Shown here: positions 41,258 to 49,546 of the stretch, piece by piece
How the letters are laid out: every line of letters starts with the position of its first letter
How positions within the stretch are numbered: position 1 is the first letter of the stretch
DNA from: CAZNQW01 sp964575225
Lineage (GTDB): Bacteria > Chloroflexota > Anaerolineae > JAAYZQ01
Direction: 5' to 3'
Length of the DNA: 50,073 nt
NCBI GenBank assembly: GCA_964575225.1
Contig: CAZNQW010000005.1
Coordinates: 1-50,073, forward strand
The notes under the pieces: generated by a model
Seen by the model: the letters and a program-made list of their open reading frames with translations, nothing else
What the model was told of the DNA's origin: nothing
The model's database searches: none
Made by a program: the position numbers and the translations under genes

Positions 41258-42436
41258 CTATTCGTGCGAGGGTAGCAGGCGGATCAAGAACAGTCCCAAG
41301 GCCAGGCAGACAAAGGCCGTCGCGCCGAACATGGGGCGGAGGCCCATGGTGTCGGCCAGGATGCCGCTGAGCCAGGGACCGGCAAACATGCCAATGGCAT
41401 ACACGGCCTGATGCAGGCCCATGGCTGTGTTTTGCTCGGCGGCAGGTACGTTCTGGACGCTCCAGCCCATGAGCGTGGAATAACCCAAGCCCTGGGCCAC
41501 GCCCATCAAAAACTGGGCGACAAAGATCCAGGTCAGGGTCGGGGCCACTGCCGCCAGGGCCAGTCCCCCCGTCGCCAGTACGAAGGAAAGGATCACCAGG
41601 AGCCGCGCCCCCACGCGGTTGACGAGAGCCGCCGCCCCCAGGGTCATGACTGTCACAACCACGATGTGCAAGCTGGTGAGCAGGCTTAGCGAGACGTCGT
41701 TGGCGCCCAATCCTTCGGCAAGAATCGGCAAAAAGCCAAAGGATCCCGTCCAGTTGATGTACTGACTGACAGCCGACAACAGAGAAGGCATCAGTACATC
41801 GCGGCGCAGGATCAAACGGCCAATTCCCTGCACGGAGGGCTTGCGCATGGGCAGCGGTTCCTCACGAATGGGGAGGAGCAGCAGCGCTCCTGCCACCCCG
41901 GCCCCGGCTGCCAGGATAAAGGCCAGTTGGTAACCGCCCAATTCGTTCAGGGAACCGGTCAGGCTGGTGCCAAGGATCCGCCCCACAGAGCCGATAAAGG
42001 TCAGGATGGCTGTGGCACGGATGACGTCGCGGGGAGGGAAAAGGCTGTTAAAGGCCACCATGAGGGGCACCCAGGTACCTGCCCCCAACCCGGTGATGGC
42101 GCGGGCAATGACCAATTGGGTGCCTCCGTCGGCGACGCCCAACATCCAAGCTCCCAGTCCCGTCAGGAGAAGGCCGATCAAAATGAAGGGTTTGCGCCGC
42201 CCAAGCCAGTCGGCAGTGATGCCCAGCGGCAATCGGATGATGGCCTGCCACAATCCATATTGGGCCAGGATCACGCCCACCAGTGCCAGATTGTCGGTTC
42301 TACTTTTTACATAAGTAGGCAAGGTGGGCATAAAAAGATACATCGAAATCCAATAGGCCAGGGCCACGAGCACAAAGAGCGCGATCACAACCTTGCGGTT
42401 TTGCACACGGGATTTCGAATGTGGAGCAGTACTCAT
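41258..42436 (-). CDS. Major facilitator superfamily transporter
   Basis: About 392 residues and 12 membrane segments. The loop 2-3 signature is GITADWLGRRKP, and a second-half pseudo-repeat has NRVGARLLVIL. It fits the drug/sugar-proton MFS branch; substrate is not predictable. ATG at 42436 is a best guess: GAGAGG is slightly far upstream, and an ATG at 42448 overlaps that site. It is convergent with the RuBisCO-like-protein cluster. It could import the substrate of the cluster, but it has a different strand and no shared promoter. Confidence 0.85.
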   Translation of the reverse strand: MSTAPHSKSRVQNRKVVIALFVLVALAYWISMYLFMPTLPTYVKSRTDNLALVGVILAQYGLWQAIIRLPLGITADWLGRRKPFILIGLLLTGLGAWMLGVADGGTQLVIARAITGLGAGTWVPLMVAFNSLFPPRDVIRATAILTFIGSVGRILGTSLTGSLNELGGYQLAFILAAGAGVAGALLLLPIREEPLPMRKPSVQGIGRLILRRDVLMPSLLSAVSQYINWTGSFGFLPILAEGLGANDVSLSLLTSLHIVVVTVMTLGAAALVNRVGARLLVILSFVLATGGLALAAVAPTLTWIFVAQFLMGVAQGLGYSTLMGWSVQNVPAAEQNTAMGLHQAVYAIGMFAGPWLSGILADTMGLRPMFGATAFVCLALGLFLIRLLPSHE

Positions 42437-42578
42437 GAGCGATAGCATCCTCTCGCTGGCGAGCGGCCTCTGACGGCAACACGGAGACACCGAGAACCGG
42501 AAGAAATCGATACGTCCCGTCGATTTCCAGGGTTCCCTGTGCCTCCGTGGACGATTTAGAGGCCTGCTTCAGCGTTTG

Positions 42579-44000
42579 TTAGTTTCCACTCCCGCCGTGG
42601 ATGGCTTGGCCGAACACGGCATGGGCGGCTTCCATGATCGCCTCGCTCAGAGTGGGGTGAGCATGGACGGTGCGCGCGATTTCGTCGGGGGTCAGTTCGC
42701 AACTGCGCGCCAGGGCCAGTTCGGGAAGTAGTTCGGTCACCTCAGGGCCGACCATGTGGGCGCCCAGGATCTCGCCGCTGGACTCGTCGGCGAGGATTTT
42801 CACAAAGCCGTCGCGTTCGTTCAGGCCCAGCGCCTTGCCGTTGGCCAGGAAAAAGAACTTGCCGGCCTTGACCTGGTGACCGCGCTCGGTGGCTTGGGCT
42901 TCGGTGAGTCCCAGGCTGGCCACTTGGGGCTGGCAATAGGTGCAGCGCGGCATCATCTCGTACTCGAGGGGCCGGGCATGGGCTTCGTCCTGGCCTGCGA
43001 TGGCTTCGGCAGCGACCATCCCCTGTGCAGACGCCACATGGGCCAGCGCCAGCTTGCCGGTCAGGTCGCCGATGGCGTACACACCGGATACGTTGGTGCG
43101 CATCTGGTCATCCACCACGACGTGGCCCCGCTCCGTATGGACGCCCAAGGCCTCCAGGCCCAGGTCTTGGCTGTTGGGCTGTATGCCGATGGCGATGAGC
43201 ACTCGTTCCGCATCCAGGGTCTGGGCGCCGTCCTTTTCGCTGGACAGCCGGACCTGGACGCCGGCTTCGGTGGCGTCGATGCCCTCCACTCGCGTCGAGG
43301 TCAGAATCTTGATTTTGCGCTTCTTGAAAGCGCGTTCGACCACGGCGCTGATCTCTTCGTCCTCCAATGGGAGGGGGCGTGACAGCATCTCCACCACGGT
43401 CACCTGGGCGCCGTAGGTGCTCCAAATCTGGGCGAATTCCATGCCGATGGGGCCCGCGCCCACGATCACGACCGACTGGGGCACCTGATCCAGCACGATG
43501 GCTTCGCGATAGGTCATCACGCGCTCGCCGTCGGGGGTGATGCCCGGCACGGAGCGGGCGCGCCCGCCGGTGGCAAGGAGGACATTTCGGGTGTCAAGGG
43601 TACGGGTGCTGCCATCGTTCAACGCTACTTCCACCTTTGTGGCCGAGCGCAGGGTGGCGGTACCTTCCACCACTTCGATGGCGTTGTTGCGCATCAAAAC
43701 GCTGACTCCCTTCACCAACCGGGCCGAGACCTGGCGACTGCGACTCATGGCCGCGCCATAGTCTGCCTCAAAGCCGGTGATGGAAAAACCAAACTCTTTG
43801 CCCTGACCCAGCAGGCCGATGACTTCTGCATTGCGCAGCAAGGACTTGGTCGGGATGCAGCCCCAGTTCAGGCAAACGCCCCCCAGGTTTTCCTTTTCCA
43901 CCAGGGCGACTTGAAGCCCTAGTTGGGCCGCGCGGATGGCGGCCACATAGCCCCCCGGTCCGCCGCCGATTACTACCACGTCAAATACTGTGTCTGCCAT
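42579..44000 (-). CDS. lpdA: Dihydrolipoyl dehydrogenase (E3)
   Basis: 473 residues. FAD motif VIGGGPGGYVAA, redox-active disulfide GGVCLNWGCIPTK, NAD motif VIVGAGPIGMEFA, YAIGDLTGKLALAH and the C-terminal active-site His in HAHPTLSEAI. All catalytic residues are present. It reoxidises dihydrolipoamide of the pyruvate/acetoin/branched-chain dehydrogenase complexes with NAD+. It has its own promoter but is the last of a same-strand series whose far end encodes E1 alpha and beta. ATG at 44000 with GGGAGGG. Confidence 0.96.
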   Translation of the reverse strand: MADTVFDVVVIGGGPGGYVAAIRAAQLGLQVALVEKENLGGVCLNWGCIPTKSLLRNAEVIGLLGQGKEFGFSITGFEADYGAAMSRSRQVSARLVKGVSVLMRNNAIEVVEGTATLRSATKVEVALNDGSTRTLDTRNVLLATGGRARSVPGITPDGERVMTYREAIVLDQVPQSVVIVGAGPIGMEFAQIWSTYGAQVTVVEMLSRPLPLEDEEISAVVERAFKKRKIKILTSTRVEGIDATEAGVQVRLSSEKDGAQTLDAERVLIAIGIQPNSQDLGLEALGVHTERGHVVVDDQMRTNVSGVYAIGDLTGKLALAHVASAQGMVAAEAIAGQDEAHARPLEYEMMPRCTYCQPQVASLGLTEAQATERGHQVKAGKFFFLANGKALGLNERDGFVKILADESSGEILGAHMVGPEVTELLPELALARSCELTPDEIARTVHAHPTLSEAIMEAAHAVFGQAIHGGSGN

Positions 44001-44050
44001 TGTTCCCTCCCAAGAAATTCACGCCACGCCAGCTTGAAAAACCGGCACCT

Positions 44051-44079
44051 ATTGTACCCCTGTGTGTTGGAACATGCAA
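44051..44079 (-). promoter_or_regulatory. Sigma-70 promoter for lpdA
   Basis: On the minus strand TTGCAT (44079-44074), 17 bases, TACAAT (44056-44051), about 50 bases before the start. It overlaps the end region of the DUF2284 gene. Confidence 0.7.
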
Positions 44080-44090
44080 GGGCGCAGGGG

Positions 44091-44603
44091 TCAGTCGATC
44101 AGGATCAGCCCGTAGCGATTGGGGATCTCGTCTGTGTCGCGCACCACCTGGATGGGGTACCCGTTGGCCCGCACGGTGGCATAGACGTCGATGCCACACG
44201 ATTCCAGGGCCGGGCGCGCCTCGAGGGGGTGGATGCACTTTTCATTGTTGCAGGTTGTGCACAGACGGCAGGGACCCGCGCCGAATCCCAGGGCTTTGTA
44301 GTAGCCGCTGAGAAAAATCTCGCGCTCCAGCTTGAAGGCAATCTGGCTGGGTTGGCGCTCCATCCCCTGACTGTGAAAAAGCAGCGCCCGGGAATAGCAG
44401 GCAATGACGGCCTGAGTCTCCTGAGGGGATGGGGTGTGGGGCGGACAGCACAGACGCGTGTCATAGTGGGGGCAGCCAAAGCGGCATTTGAAGGCGACCC
44501 AGGGCGCCACGACGATGGTGGACGGGTCGATGATTTTGGCTTCGAGGGCTCCGTATTCGAGAGCCAGGTCAAGGAAACGGTTCAGATCCGTTGTATCAGC
44601 CAT
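44091..44603 (-). CDS. DUF2284 predicted metal-binding protein
   Basis: 170 residues with two conserved Cys groups, FKCRFGCPHYDTRLCCPP (about 39-56) and CRLCTTCNNEKCIHP (about 112-126), as in the DUF2284 family. The second resembles an iron-sulfur or zinc site. No enzymatic function has been established to my knowledge. It lies 28 bases after the LarA-like gene and 90 before lpdA. ATG at 44603 with GGAAAGG upstream. Confidence 0.85.
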   Translation of the reverse strand: MADTTDLNRFLDLALEYGALEAKIIDPSTIVVAPWVAFKCRFGCPHYDTRLCCPPHTPSPQETQAVIACYSRALLFHSQGMERQPSQIAFKLEREIFLSGYYKALGFGAGPCRLCTTCNNEKCIHPLEARPALESCGIDVYATVRANGYPIQVVRDTDEIPNRYGLILID

Positions 44604-44631
44604 GTTGAGACGTTCCTTTCCATAGTGGTTA

Positions 44632-46058
44632 TCAGGCAGAGGCCAGGGGCAGCACCGAGCCGCCCTGAGGCATTACCAGGATGGAGGCCTGGTCGCCCAG
44701 AGTCGATTGGGCCGCGTCAAGGGCCGCTTCGACGGTGGCAAACGGCCTCATCCCCATTTGGCGCACCAGCTCTTCAGGCAGCGCCGAGACCAAATAGATC
44801 GCGGCCCGTTTTTGGACCGCCGCCACGGCAGCCGCCTTGTGTCCGCCCAGGATGAATTCCTTCTGAATCATCTCCAGCACGGCGTCGGGCGAACCAGCCG
44901 TGGTCATCCAGGTCTCAAAGGTTGGGTTCCCCAACCCCTCCGGACACTCGGCCACCAGGATGAGAATGCCGCCGTCGCGCAGGGCATAGGCCGCGTTGTC
45001 CAGGGCTTTTTGGGCCTGGTACATGTTCACGTCTTTGGGCGAGCCGCCGGCGCTCACCAGAACCAGGTCGGCCCTGCGGTCAATGGGCACGATGCCGCGC
45101 TCGGCCACCATCTGGCAGCCCTGGCGATGGGCCGCCGTAACCTCCCCCGCCACCGCGCCAACGATGCGGTGCTGTCCGTCAACCACGACGTTGAGGATGA
45201 AATCGACGCCGAGGAGGGCCACTCCCTCTTCCAGGTCGGTGCGGACGGGGTTGCCCTCCAGGCACCCGGCTTTGGCCTCGGGGCGGACCATCATGGCGTG
45301 GTTGGCATTGACCGCCGCCCGCGAAGCGCAGCCTGGCAGGATGGCCTTGGCTCCGCCCGAATAGCCGGCGAAATAGTGCAGCTCCAGATTGCTCAGGCAT
45401 ACGCGCAGGTCGGCCTCCACCACGGGCCGGTAGATCTCGACCGGGGTTCCCGCCGAGGTCACACCCAGGTGGATGGTGTCGTTGGGATCGTGGTTGATCA
45501 CCCGCACGCGCCGGTACACGTCGCTGCCCACAGCCTTTTCCATCTCGGGTTCGGTCATGGGGCGGTGCAGGCCCAGCGCCAGGACGATGGTGATGTCGCC
45601 GTCGTCCACGCCGGCGGCTGCCAGCTCATCGAGAATGGGCGGCAGCAATCGCTCCGAAGGGCAGGGGCGGGTCAGGTCGCTGGTCACAATGACCACCTTT
45701 TGTCCCGGTGTGGCCAAATCGCGCAGGCGGGGCGTCCCGATGGGGCGCGCCAGGGCCTGCGCCAGGAGGTCGGTTTCCGAGCCTGGCTCGCCTTCGGCTC
45801 GNNNNNNNNNNNNNNNNNNNNNNNNNNNNNNNNNNNNNNNNNNNNNNNNNNNNNNNNNNNNNNNNNNNNNNNNNNNNNNNNNNNNNNNNNNNNNNNNNNN
45901 NGCGCCAGGGCCTGCGCCAGGAGGTCGGTTTCCGAGCCTGGCTCGCCTTCGGCTCGGGGTTCGATCACGGCCTGAACCCGGTCGGCAGGGAGGCGCACAG
46001 GCAGGGTGCTGTGCCCATAGGCCAAGTTAAGTTCCAAAATGCGATGGGTGTGGTTCAC
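44632..46058 (-). CDS. larA: LarA-like nickel-dependent lactate racemase family protein, broken by a false assembly gap
   Basis: The coding sequence is interrupted by 100 Ns whose flanks are an identical 55-base sequence. Removing the Ns and one copy (155 bases) restores one frame of about 423 residues: the N-terminal part ends in GEPGSETDLLAQALA and continues RPIGTPRLRDLATPGQKVV. LarA signatures are GLHRPMTEPE, HYFAGYSGGAKAILPG (metal and catalytic His) and SAGGSPKDVNMYQAQKAL with the Lys that holds the nickel-pincer cofactor. Family members racemise lactate or epimerise other 2-hydroxyacids. The cofactor synthesis genes larB, larC and larE are not in the window. Start is GTG at 46058, 20 bases after pgk. 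The gene is probably intact in the organism. Confidence 0.9.
45747..45801. repeat. Left copy of the 55-base duplicate flanking the N gap
   Basis: Identical to 45902-45956. Two contig ends that actually overlap were joined with Ns, producing a false duplication. Confidence 0.97.
45802..45901. other. Scaffold gap of exactly 100 Ns
   Basis: The fixed length marks a gap of unknown size. Because both flanks are the same 55 bases, the true gap is most simply an overlap of 55 bases rather than missing sequence. Confidence 0.98.
45902..45956. repeat. Right copy of the 55-base duplicate flanking the N gap
   Basis: Identical to 45747-45801; see the gap entry. Confidence 0.97.
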
Positions 46059-46078
46059 TATTCTGTCTTTTCCGTTTT

Positions 46079-47332
46079 CTAGCGCTGAGCAGCGCGCTTG
46101 AGGGCGGTGACGACCGGCAGTTCCTGACCGGAGAGAAAGCGCACCATGCCGCCGCCCGAGGTGCAAACGTAGCCCATGCGCCCGCGCACGCCAAAGCGAC
46201 CTGCAGCCGCCACACTGTCGCCGCCGCCAATGACCGAATACCCGGGCGCATCGGCAATGGCCGTCCACAGCACCTGGGTGCCCGCGGCGCTGACGGGTTG
46301 TTCGTAGATGCCCGCCGGACCGTTCACAAAGATGGTCGCCGCCTGCTGTATTTCATTGACATAACGCTCAATGGTGCCGGCACCGATGTCGACCAACAAG
46401 TCGTCCACGGGGAGGTCCTCTGTCCGGATTTCGACTCGACCGTTGCGATCGACGGCGAAATCGGAGGGATACAGGATGCGCTCGCCGTAGGTGTGGAGCA
46501 AGCCCCGGGCTCGCTCGATAAAGGGTTCCAAGCCCTTGTCGCGGATCAGCCGCTCGGTGGGCTCGCCCAGGCGAACACCTTGGGCCAGCAGCATCACCTC
46601 GCCGGTCAGGCCGCTGGTGAGGACGCGATGGGCGGTTCCTTCCTTCAGCACCATCTCCATCATGCTAAAGGCGTCGGCAATGCGGCTGCCCCCCAGGACA
46701 AAGACACACGGCTGGGCCGGTGATTCCTTGATCCGGGTCAGTGCGTTCAGCTCGTCCACAAACAGGCGACCGCCGGCGGCCGGCAGGACCTCGGCAAATC
46801 CGACCAGCGAGGGGGCGGAGCGGTGGGCAGCGGCGATGGCCTCGCAGACAAACAGATCGGCCAGGGGCGCCAGATTGCGCACCAGCCAGGTACGGGCCAT
46901 CTCCTGGGGTGTGAGCTTGACGAAATTGACAAAGGTCGAGACCTCTTCGGTCAGGTAGCGCACGTTGTTGAGCAGGAGCAACTCGCCACTTTTGAGCGCC
47001 TGGATGCGGGCGATGGCTGTGGGGCCGCAGACGTCGTCGACAAAGCCCACCGGCCGCTCCAACAATTCGGCCAGCCGCTCGGCGTGGGGGGCCAGGGAGA
47101 CCAGGCTACGATAGTCTTCGGTGTCGCCCTGGTGGGCCAAAATGACCGTGCGGGCCCCGGCATCGGCCAGCTCGCGGATCGTCGGCAGGCTCTTGCGGAT
47201 GCGGTTGTCATCGGCCAGGCCGCCCGTTTGGTGGTCAATGGGCGAGTTGATGTCGACTCGCAGGAGGACCGTTTTGTCCCGAAATTCGAAATCGTCCAGA
47301 GTATGAATACCAGATTCCACGTTTTCCCCCAT
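46079..47332 (-). CDS. pgk: Phosphoglycerate kinase, archaeal-like type
   Basis: 417 residues. It opens DFEFRDKTVLLRVDINSP; the substrate and nucleotide regions appear as LAHQGDTEDY (bacterial enzymes have LSHLGRP), FVNGPAGIYE, GGGDSVAAAGRFG and CTSGGGMVRFLSG. These variants are those of archaeal PGKs. It converts 1,3-bisphosphoglycerate to 3-phosphoglycerate with ATP formation. It lies 120 bases after the type II GAPDH gene, which makes its substrate, and 20 bases before larA. ATG at 47332 is the first Met before the conserved start; the ribosome binding site is not clear. Confidence 0.9.
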   Translation of the reverse strand: MGENVESGIHTLDDFEFRDKTVLLRVDINSPIDHQTGGLADDNRIRKSLPTIRELADAGARTVILAHQGDTEDYRSLVSLAPHAERLAELLERPVGFVDDVCGPTAIARIQALKSGELLLLNNVRYLTEEVSTFVNFVKLTPQEMARTWLVRNLAPLADLFVCEAIAAAHRSAPSLVGFAEVLPAAGGRLFVDELNALTRIKESPAQPCVFVLGGSRIADAFSMMEMVLKEGTAHRVLTSGLTGEVMLLAQGVRLGEPTERLIRDKGLEPFIERARGLLHTYGERILYPSDFAVDRNGRVEIRTEDLPVDDLLVDIGAGTIERYVNEIQQAATIFVNGPAGIYEQPVSAAGTQVLWTAIADAPGYSVIGGGDSVAAAGRFGVRGRMGYVCTSGGGMVRFLSGQELPVVTALKRAAQR

Positions 47333-47380
47333 CCCATGGCGCTGCAGTACGCGCAGAACGCTTGGCTGTCTTCACAAGCT

Positions 47381-47406
47381 CGCGCGGGATCGCTAGATCC
47401 CGCGCG
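47381..47406. repeat. Dispersed palindromic hairpin, copy 3
   Basis: CGCGCGGGATC and GATCCCGCGCG form a perfect 11-bp stem around a GCTA loop in the gap-pgk intergenic space. The core GGGATC-GCTA-GATCCC matches the copy at 13886-13923 apart from compensating or single changes. Confidence 0.75.
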
Positions 47407-47452
47407 TCACGTTGTGGTCGATCTGTGCGCGTTCGGCGCCGAATTTTTCAGT

Positions 47453-48481
47453 CTAGCGACCGGCAACCATGCCCAGGTACTTGTTGGTCATGCCCACCGC
47501 TTCGAGTCGATCGGTCTGCATTTCCAGAGCGGCGCGGACGCCATCCACGGTTTCCGGGATGGTGACGGCTTCCTGCGGGATGTTGATGGCAAACAGCAGA
47601 TCGTTGCCCGACAGGCCAAAGCATTCTTCCCAGGCGCCGATCTCGTACATGTCAGCGCGCTTGTTGCCCAAGTCGCGGGCATACTTGAAGAGGGCTGCGT
47701 TGCTGTTAAAGCCATCGGCCACGCGAAAGACGCGGATGCGCGGGTGCTCGCGAAAGTTATCGATCACGTCGTGGATGCCGACGCTCTTTTTGGGCGTGGC
47801 GACGATGCTGATGATGTGCCCGTGGGTCACCGGGGTGTGAACCAAAAAGCCGGTAGCGTCCACGTGGGGCATGATAGTCATCAGGTCGACGGCTTGATGG
47901 TTGGGCACCTTTTCCACTTGGAGCACATTGGTCAGGCCCCGGTGCGTGTCGCCGGGGTCGGCTACCCGGCGGATGATGGTGATGGCGATTTTCTCGACGC
48001 CGACCATGCGATCGATGGCGTCGACGGCGCGGATCAGGCCGGTGGTGTTGCAGGATGTGAGTTTCAAAAAGCTCTGGCCGATGCCTTTTTCATAGTTGGC
48101 ATACCCGTGGAAAAAGACGTCGGCAATCTCGTTCTTTTCTCCACCCTGGAAAATGGCCTTCACCCCATGCTTTTTGTACAGCTCCTTGTTCTTGGCCCCA
48201 ATGCCGCCTGGCGAAGCGTCCAGCGCTACGTCGACCTGCTCCAGCAGATCGTCGAGACTGCCCTTGACGGGGATGCCGAGCTTGTCGAATTCGGGTTTGC
48301 GTGCCATGTCGACCAGATAGAGGTCGTAGGCCATTCCGCTCTCATGGAGCGCTCGAATGGCCAGCGTCGGTGCCACGTCGACAACGCCGACCAGATCCAT
48401 ATCCTGCTGGGCGGCGACGCCATCGGCCAACCGGGTGCCGATGGTCCCATAGCCTACAACTCCAACCTTGGGCTTGCTCAT
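47453..48481 (-). CDS. gap: Type II (archaeal-type) glyceraldehyde-3-phosphate dehydrogenase
   Basis: 342 residues. VGVVGYGTIGTRLADGV is the cofactor-binding start, and the catalytic Cys sits in LTSCNTTGLIRAVD; SCNTTGL is diagnostic of the archaeal type II enzyme, where bacterial enzymes have SCTTNCL. It continues RRVADPGDTHRG. It oxidises glyceraldehyde 3-phosphate to 1,3-bisphosphoglycerate, usually with dual NAD/NADP use. ATG at 48481 with GGAGGAC. It lies 66 bases after E1 beta. A bacterial carrier with an archaeal-like gap-pgk pair suggests ancient transfer of both genes together. Confidence 0.94.
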   Translation of the reverse strand: MSKPKVGVVGYGTIGTRLADGVAAQQDMDLVGVVDVAPTLAIRALHESGMAYDLYLVDMARKPEFDKLGIPVKGSLDDLLEQVDVALDASPGGIGAKNKELYKKHGVKAIFQGGEKNEIADVFFHGYANYEKGIGQSFLKLTSCNTTGLIRAVDAIDRMVGVEKIAITIIRRVADPGDTHRGLTNVLQVEKVPNHQAVDLMTIMPHVDATGFLVHTPVTHGHIISIVATPKKSVGIHDVIDNFREHPRIRVFRVADGFNSNAALFKYARDLGNKRADMYEIGAWEECFGLSGNDLLFAINIPQEAVTIPETVDGVRAALEMQTDRLEAVGMTNKYLGMVAGR

Positions 48482-48547
48482 TTTGTCCTCCTTTTGGGTA
48501 GGTACATCGCTTGGGGGCGCCTGGCGCCCCGGATTCCAGTCAGGTTT

Positions 48548-49534
48548 CTAGATCTCGCCATGGACGAGTTTCCGCACGCTATCGGCGATCTTGTGTTCGT
48601 CCACGGTAATGAAATCCTCCATGTGGCGGGCGAAAGGCGCCGGCACATTGGGCGCACACACCCGCTGGATGGGCGCGTCGATGTAGCCGAATGCTTTGTC
48701 GGATATTTGGGCGACCACTTCGGCGGCAAAACCGCCCCGTTCTATGGCTTCGTGGGTGACGACCAGACGCGAGGTCTTTTTCACCGACTGGATGATGGTG
48801 TCGATGTCCAGAGGGAATAGGGTGCGCGGGTCGATGACCTCGATGCTGATCCCCTCTTTTTGCAGCAGGTCGGCGGCGCGCAACGCCTTGACAACGGCCA
48901 TGGAGGTGGCTACCACGGTGCAGTCGGTGCCTTCGCGTTTGACGTCGGCGACGCCAAAGGGCAGGGTGTACTCCTCCTCGGGCACGGGGCCGGTCATGTT
49001 GTAAAGCAGCTTCTGCTCGATGAACATCACTGGGTCGTCCATGCGGATGGCCGTCTTCAGCAGGCCCTTGGCATCGTACGGCGTGGAGGGCATGGCCACC
49101 AGCAGCCCCGGCACATGGAGGAACCAGGCTTCGAGGCTCTGGGCGTGCTGGGCCGCCGATGAGCGTCCCAACCCACCCTGGGTGCGGATGACGAGGGGTA
49201 CGTTGACCTGCCCGCCCGACATGTAGCGGATCTTGGCTGCCTGGTTGACGATGGCGTCCATGGCCATTGGCGTAAAGTCGATGTACATGAATTCGATGAC
49301 GGGGCGCATGCCGGTGATGGCTGCCCCGACCGCAGCGCCGGTGAAACCCAGCTCGCTGATGGGTGTCTGGACGACGCGTTCGGTGCCGAAAATGGACGAA
49401 AGTCCCAACGTGACTTTGTAGGAGCCACCAAAGGGATCGGCGACGTCCTCGCCCATGATAAACACGCGCTCGTCGCGTTCCAATTCCTCTTTCAGGGCTT
49501 CTTTTAGTGCATCTCGATAGGTAATTTCTCGCAT
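48548..49534 (-). CDS. 2-oxoacid (pyruvate/acetoin) dehydrogenase E1 component, beta subunit
   Basis: 328 residues, complete. It starts EITYRDALKEALKEEL and has GEDVADPFGGSYKVTLGL, TPISELGFTGAAVG with the Glu that activates thiamine diphosphate, and EFMYIDFTPMAMDAIVNQ, as in PdhB/AcoB proteins. It forms the alpha2-beta2 E1 with the adjacent alpha subunit and feeds acetyl groups to E2 lipoyl domains. Whether the substrate is pyruvate, acetoin or a branched-chain oxoacid cannot be settled from sequence. ATG at 49534 lies 12 bases after the alpha stop. Confidence 0.94.
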   Translation of the reverse strand: MREITYRDALKEALKEELERDERVFIMGEDVADPFGGSYKVTLGLSSIFGTERVVQTPISELGFTGAAVGAAITGMRPVIEFMYIDFTPMAMDAIVNQAAKIRYMSGGQVNVPLVIRTQGGLGRSSAAQHAQSLEAWFLHVPGLLVAMPSTPYDAKGLLKTAIRMDDPVMFIEQKLLYNMTGPVPEEEYTLPFGVADVKREGTDCTVVATSMAVVKALRAADLLQKEGISIEVIDPRTLFPLDIDTIIQSVKKTSRLVVTHEAIERGGFAAEVVAQISDKAFGYIDAPIQRVCAPNVPAPFARHMEDFITVDEHKIADSVRKLVHGEI

Positions 49535-49546
49535 GATCGCCTCTCC

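Noticed and set aside
45684..46268. Frame translated through the N gap
   Set aside because: The reading frame is disturbed by the 100 Ns and the 55-base duplicate; it changes frame after the gap and is not a separate protein.
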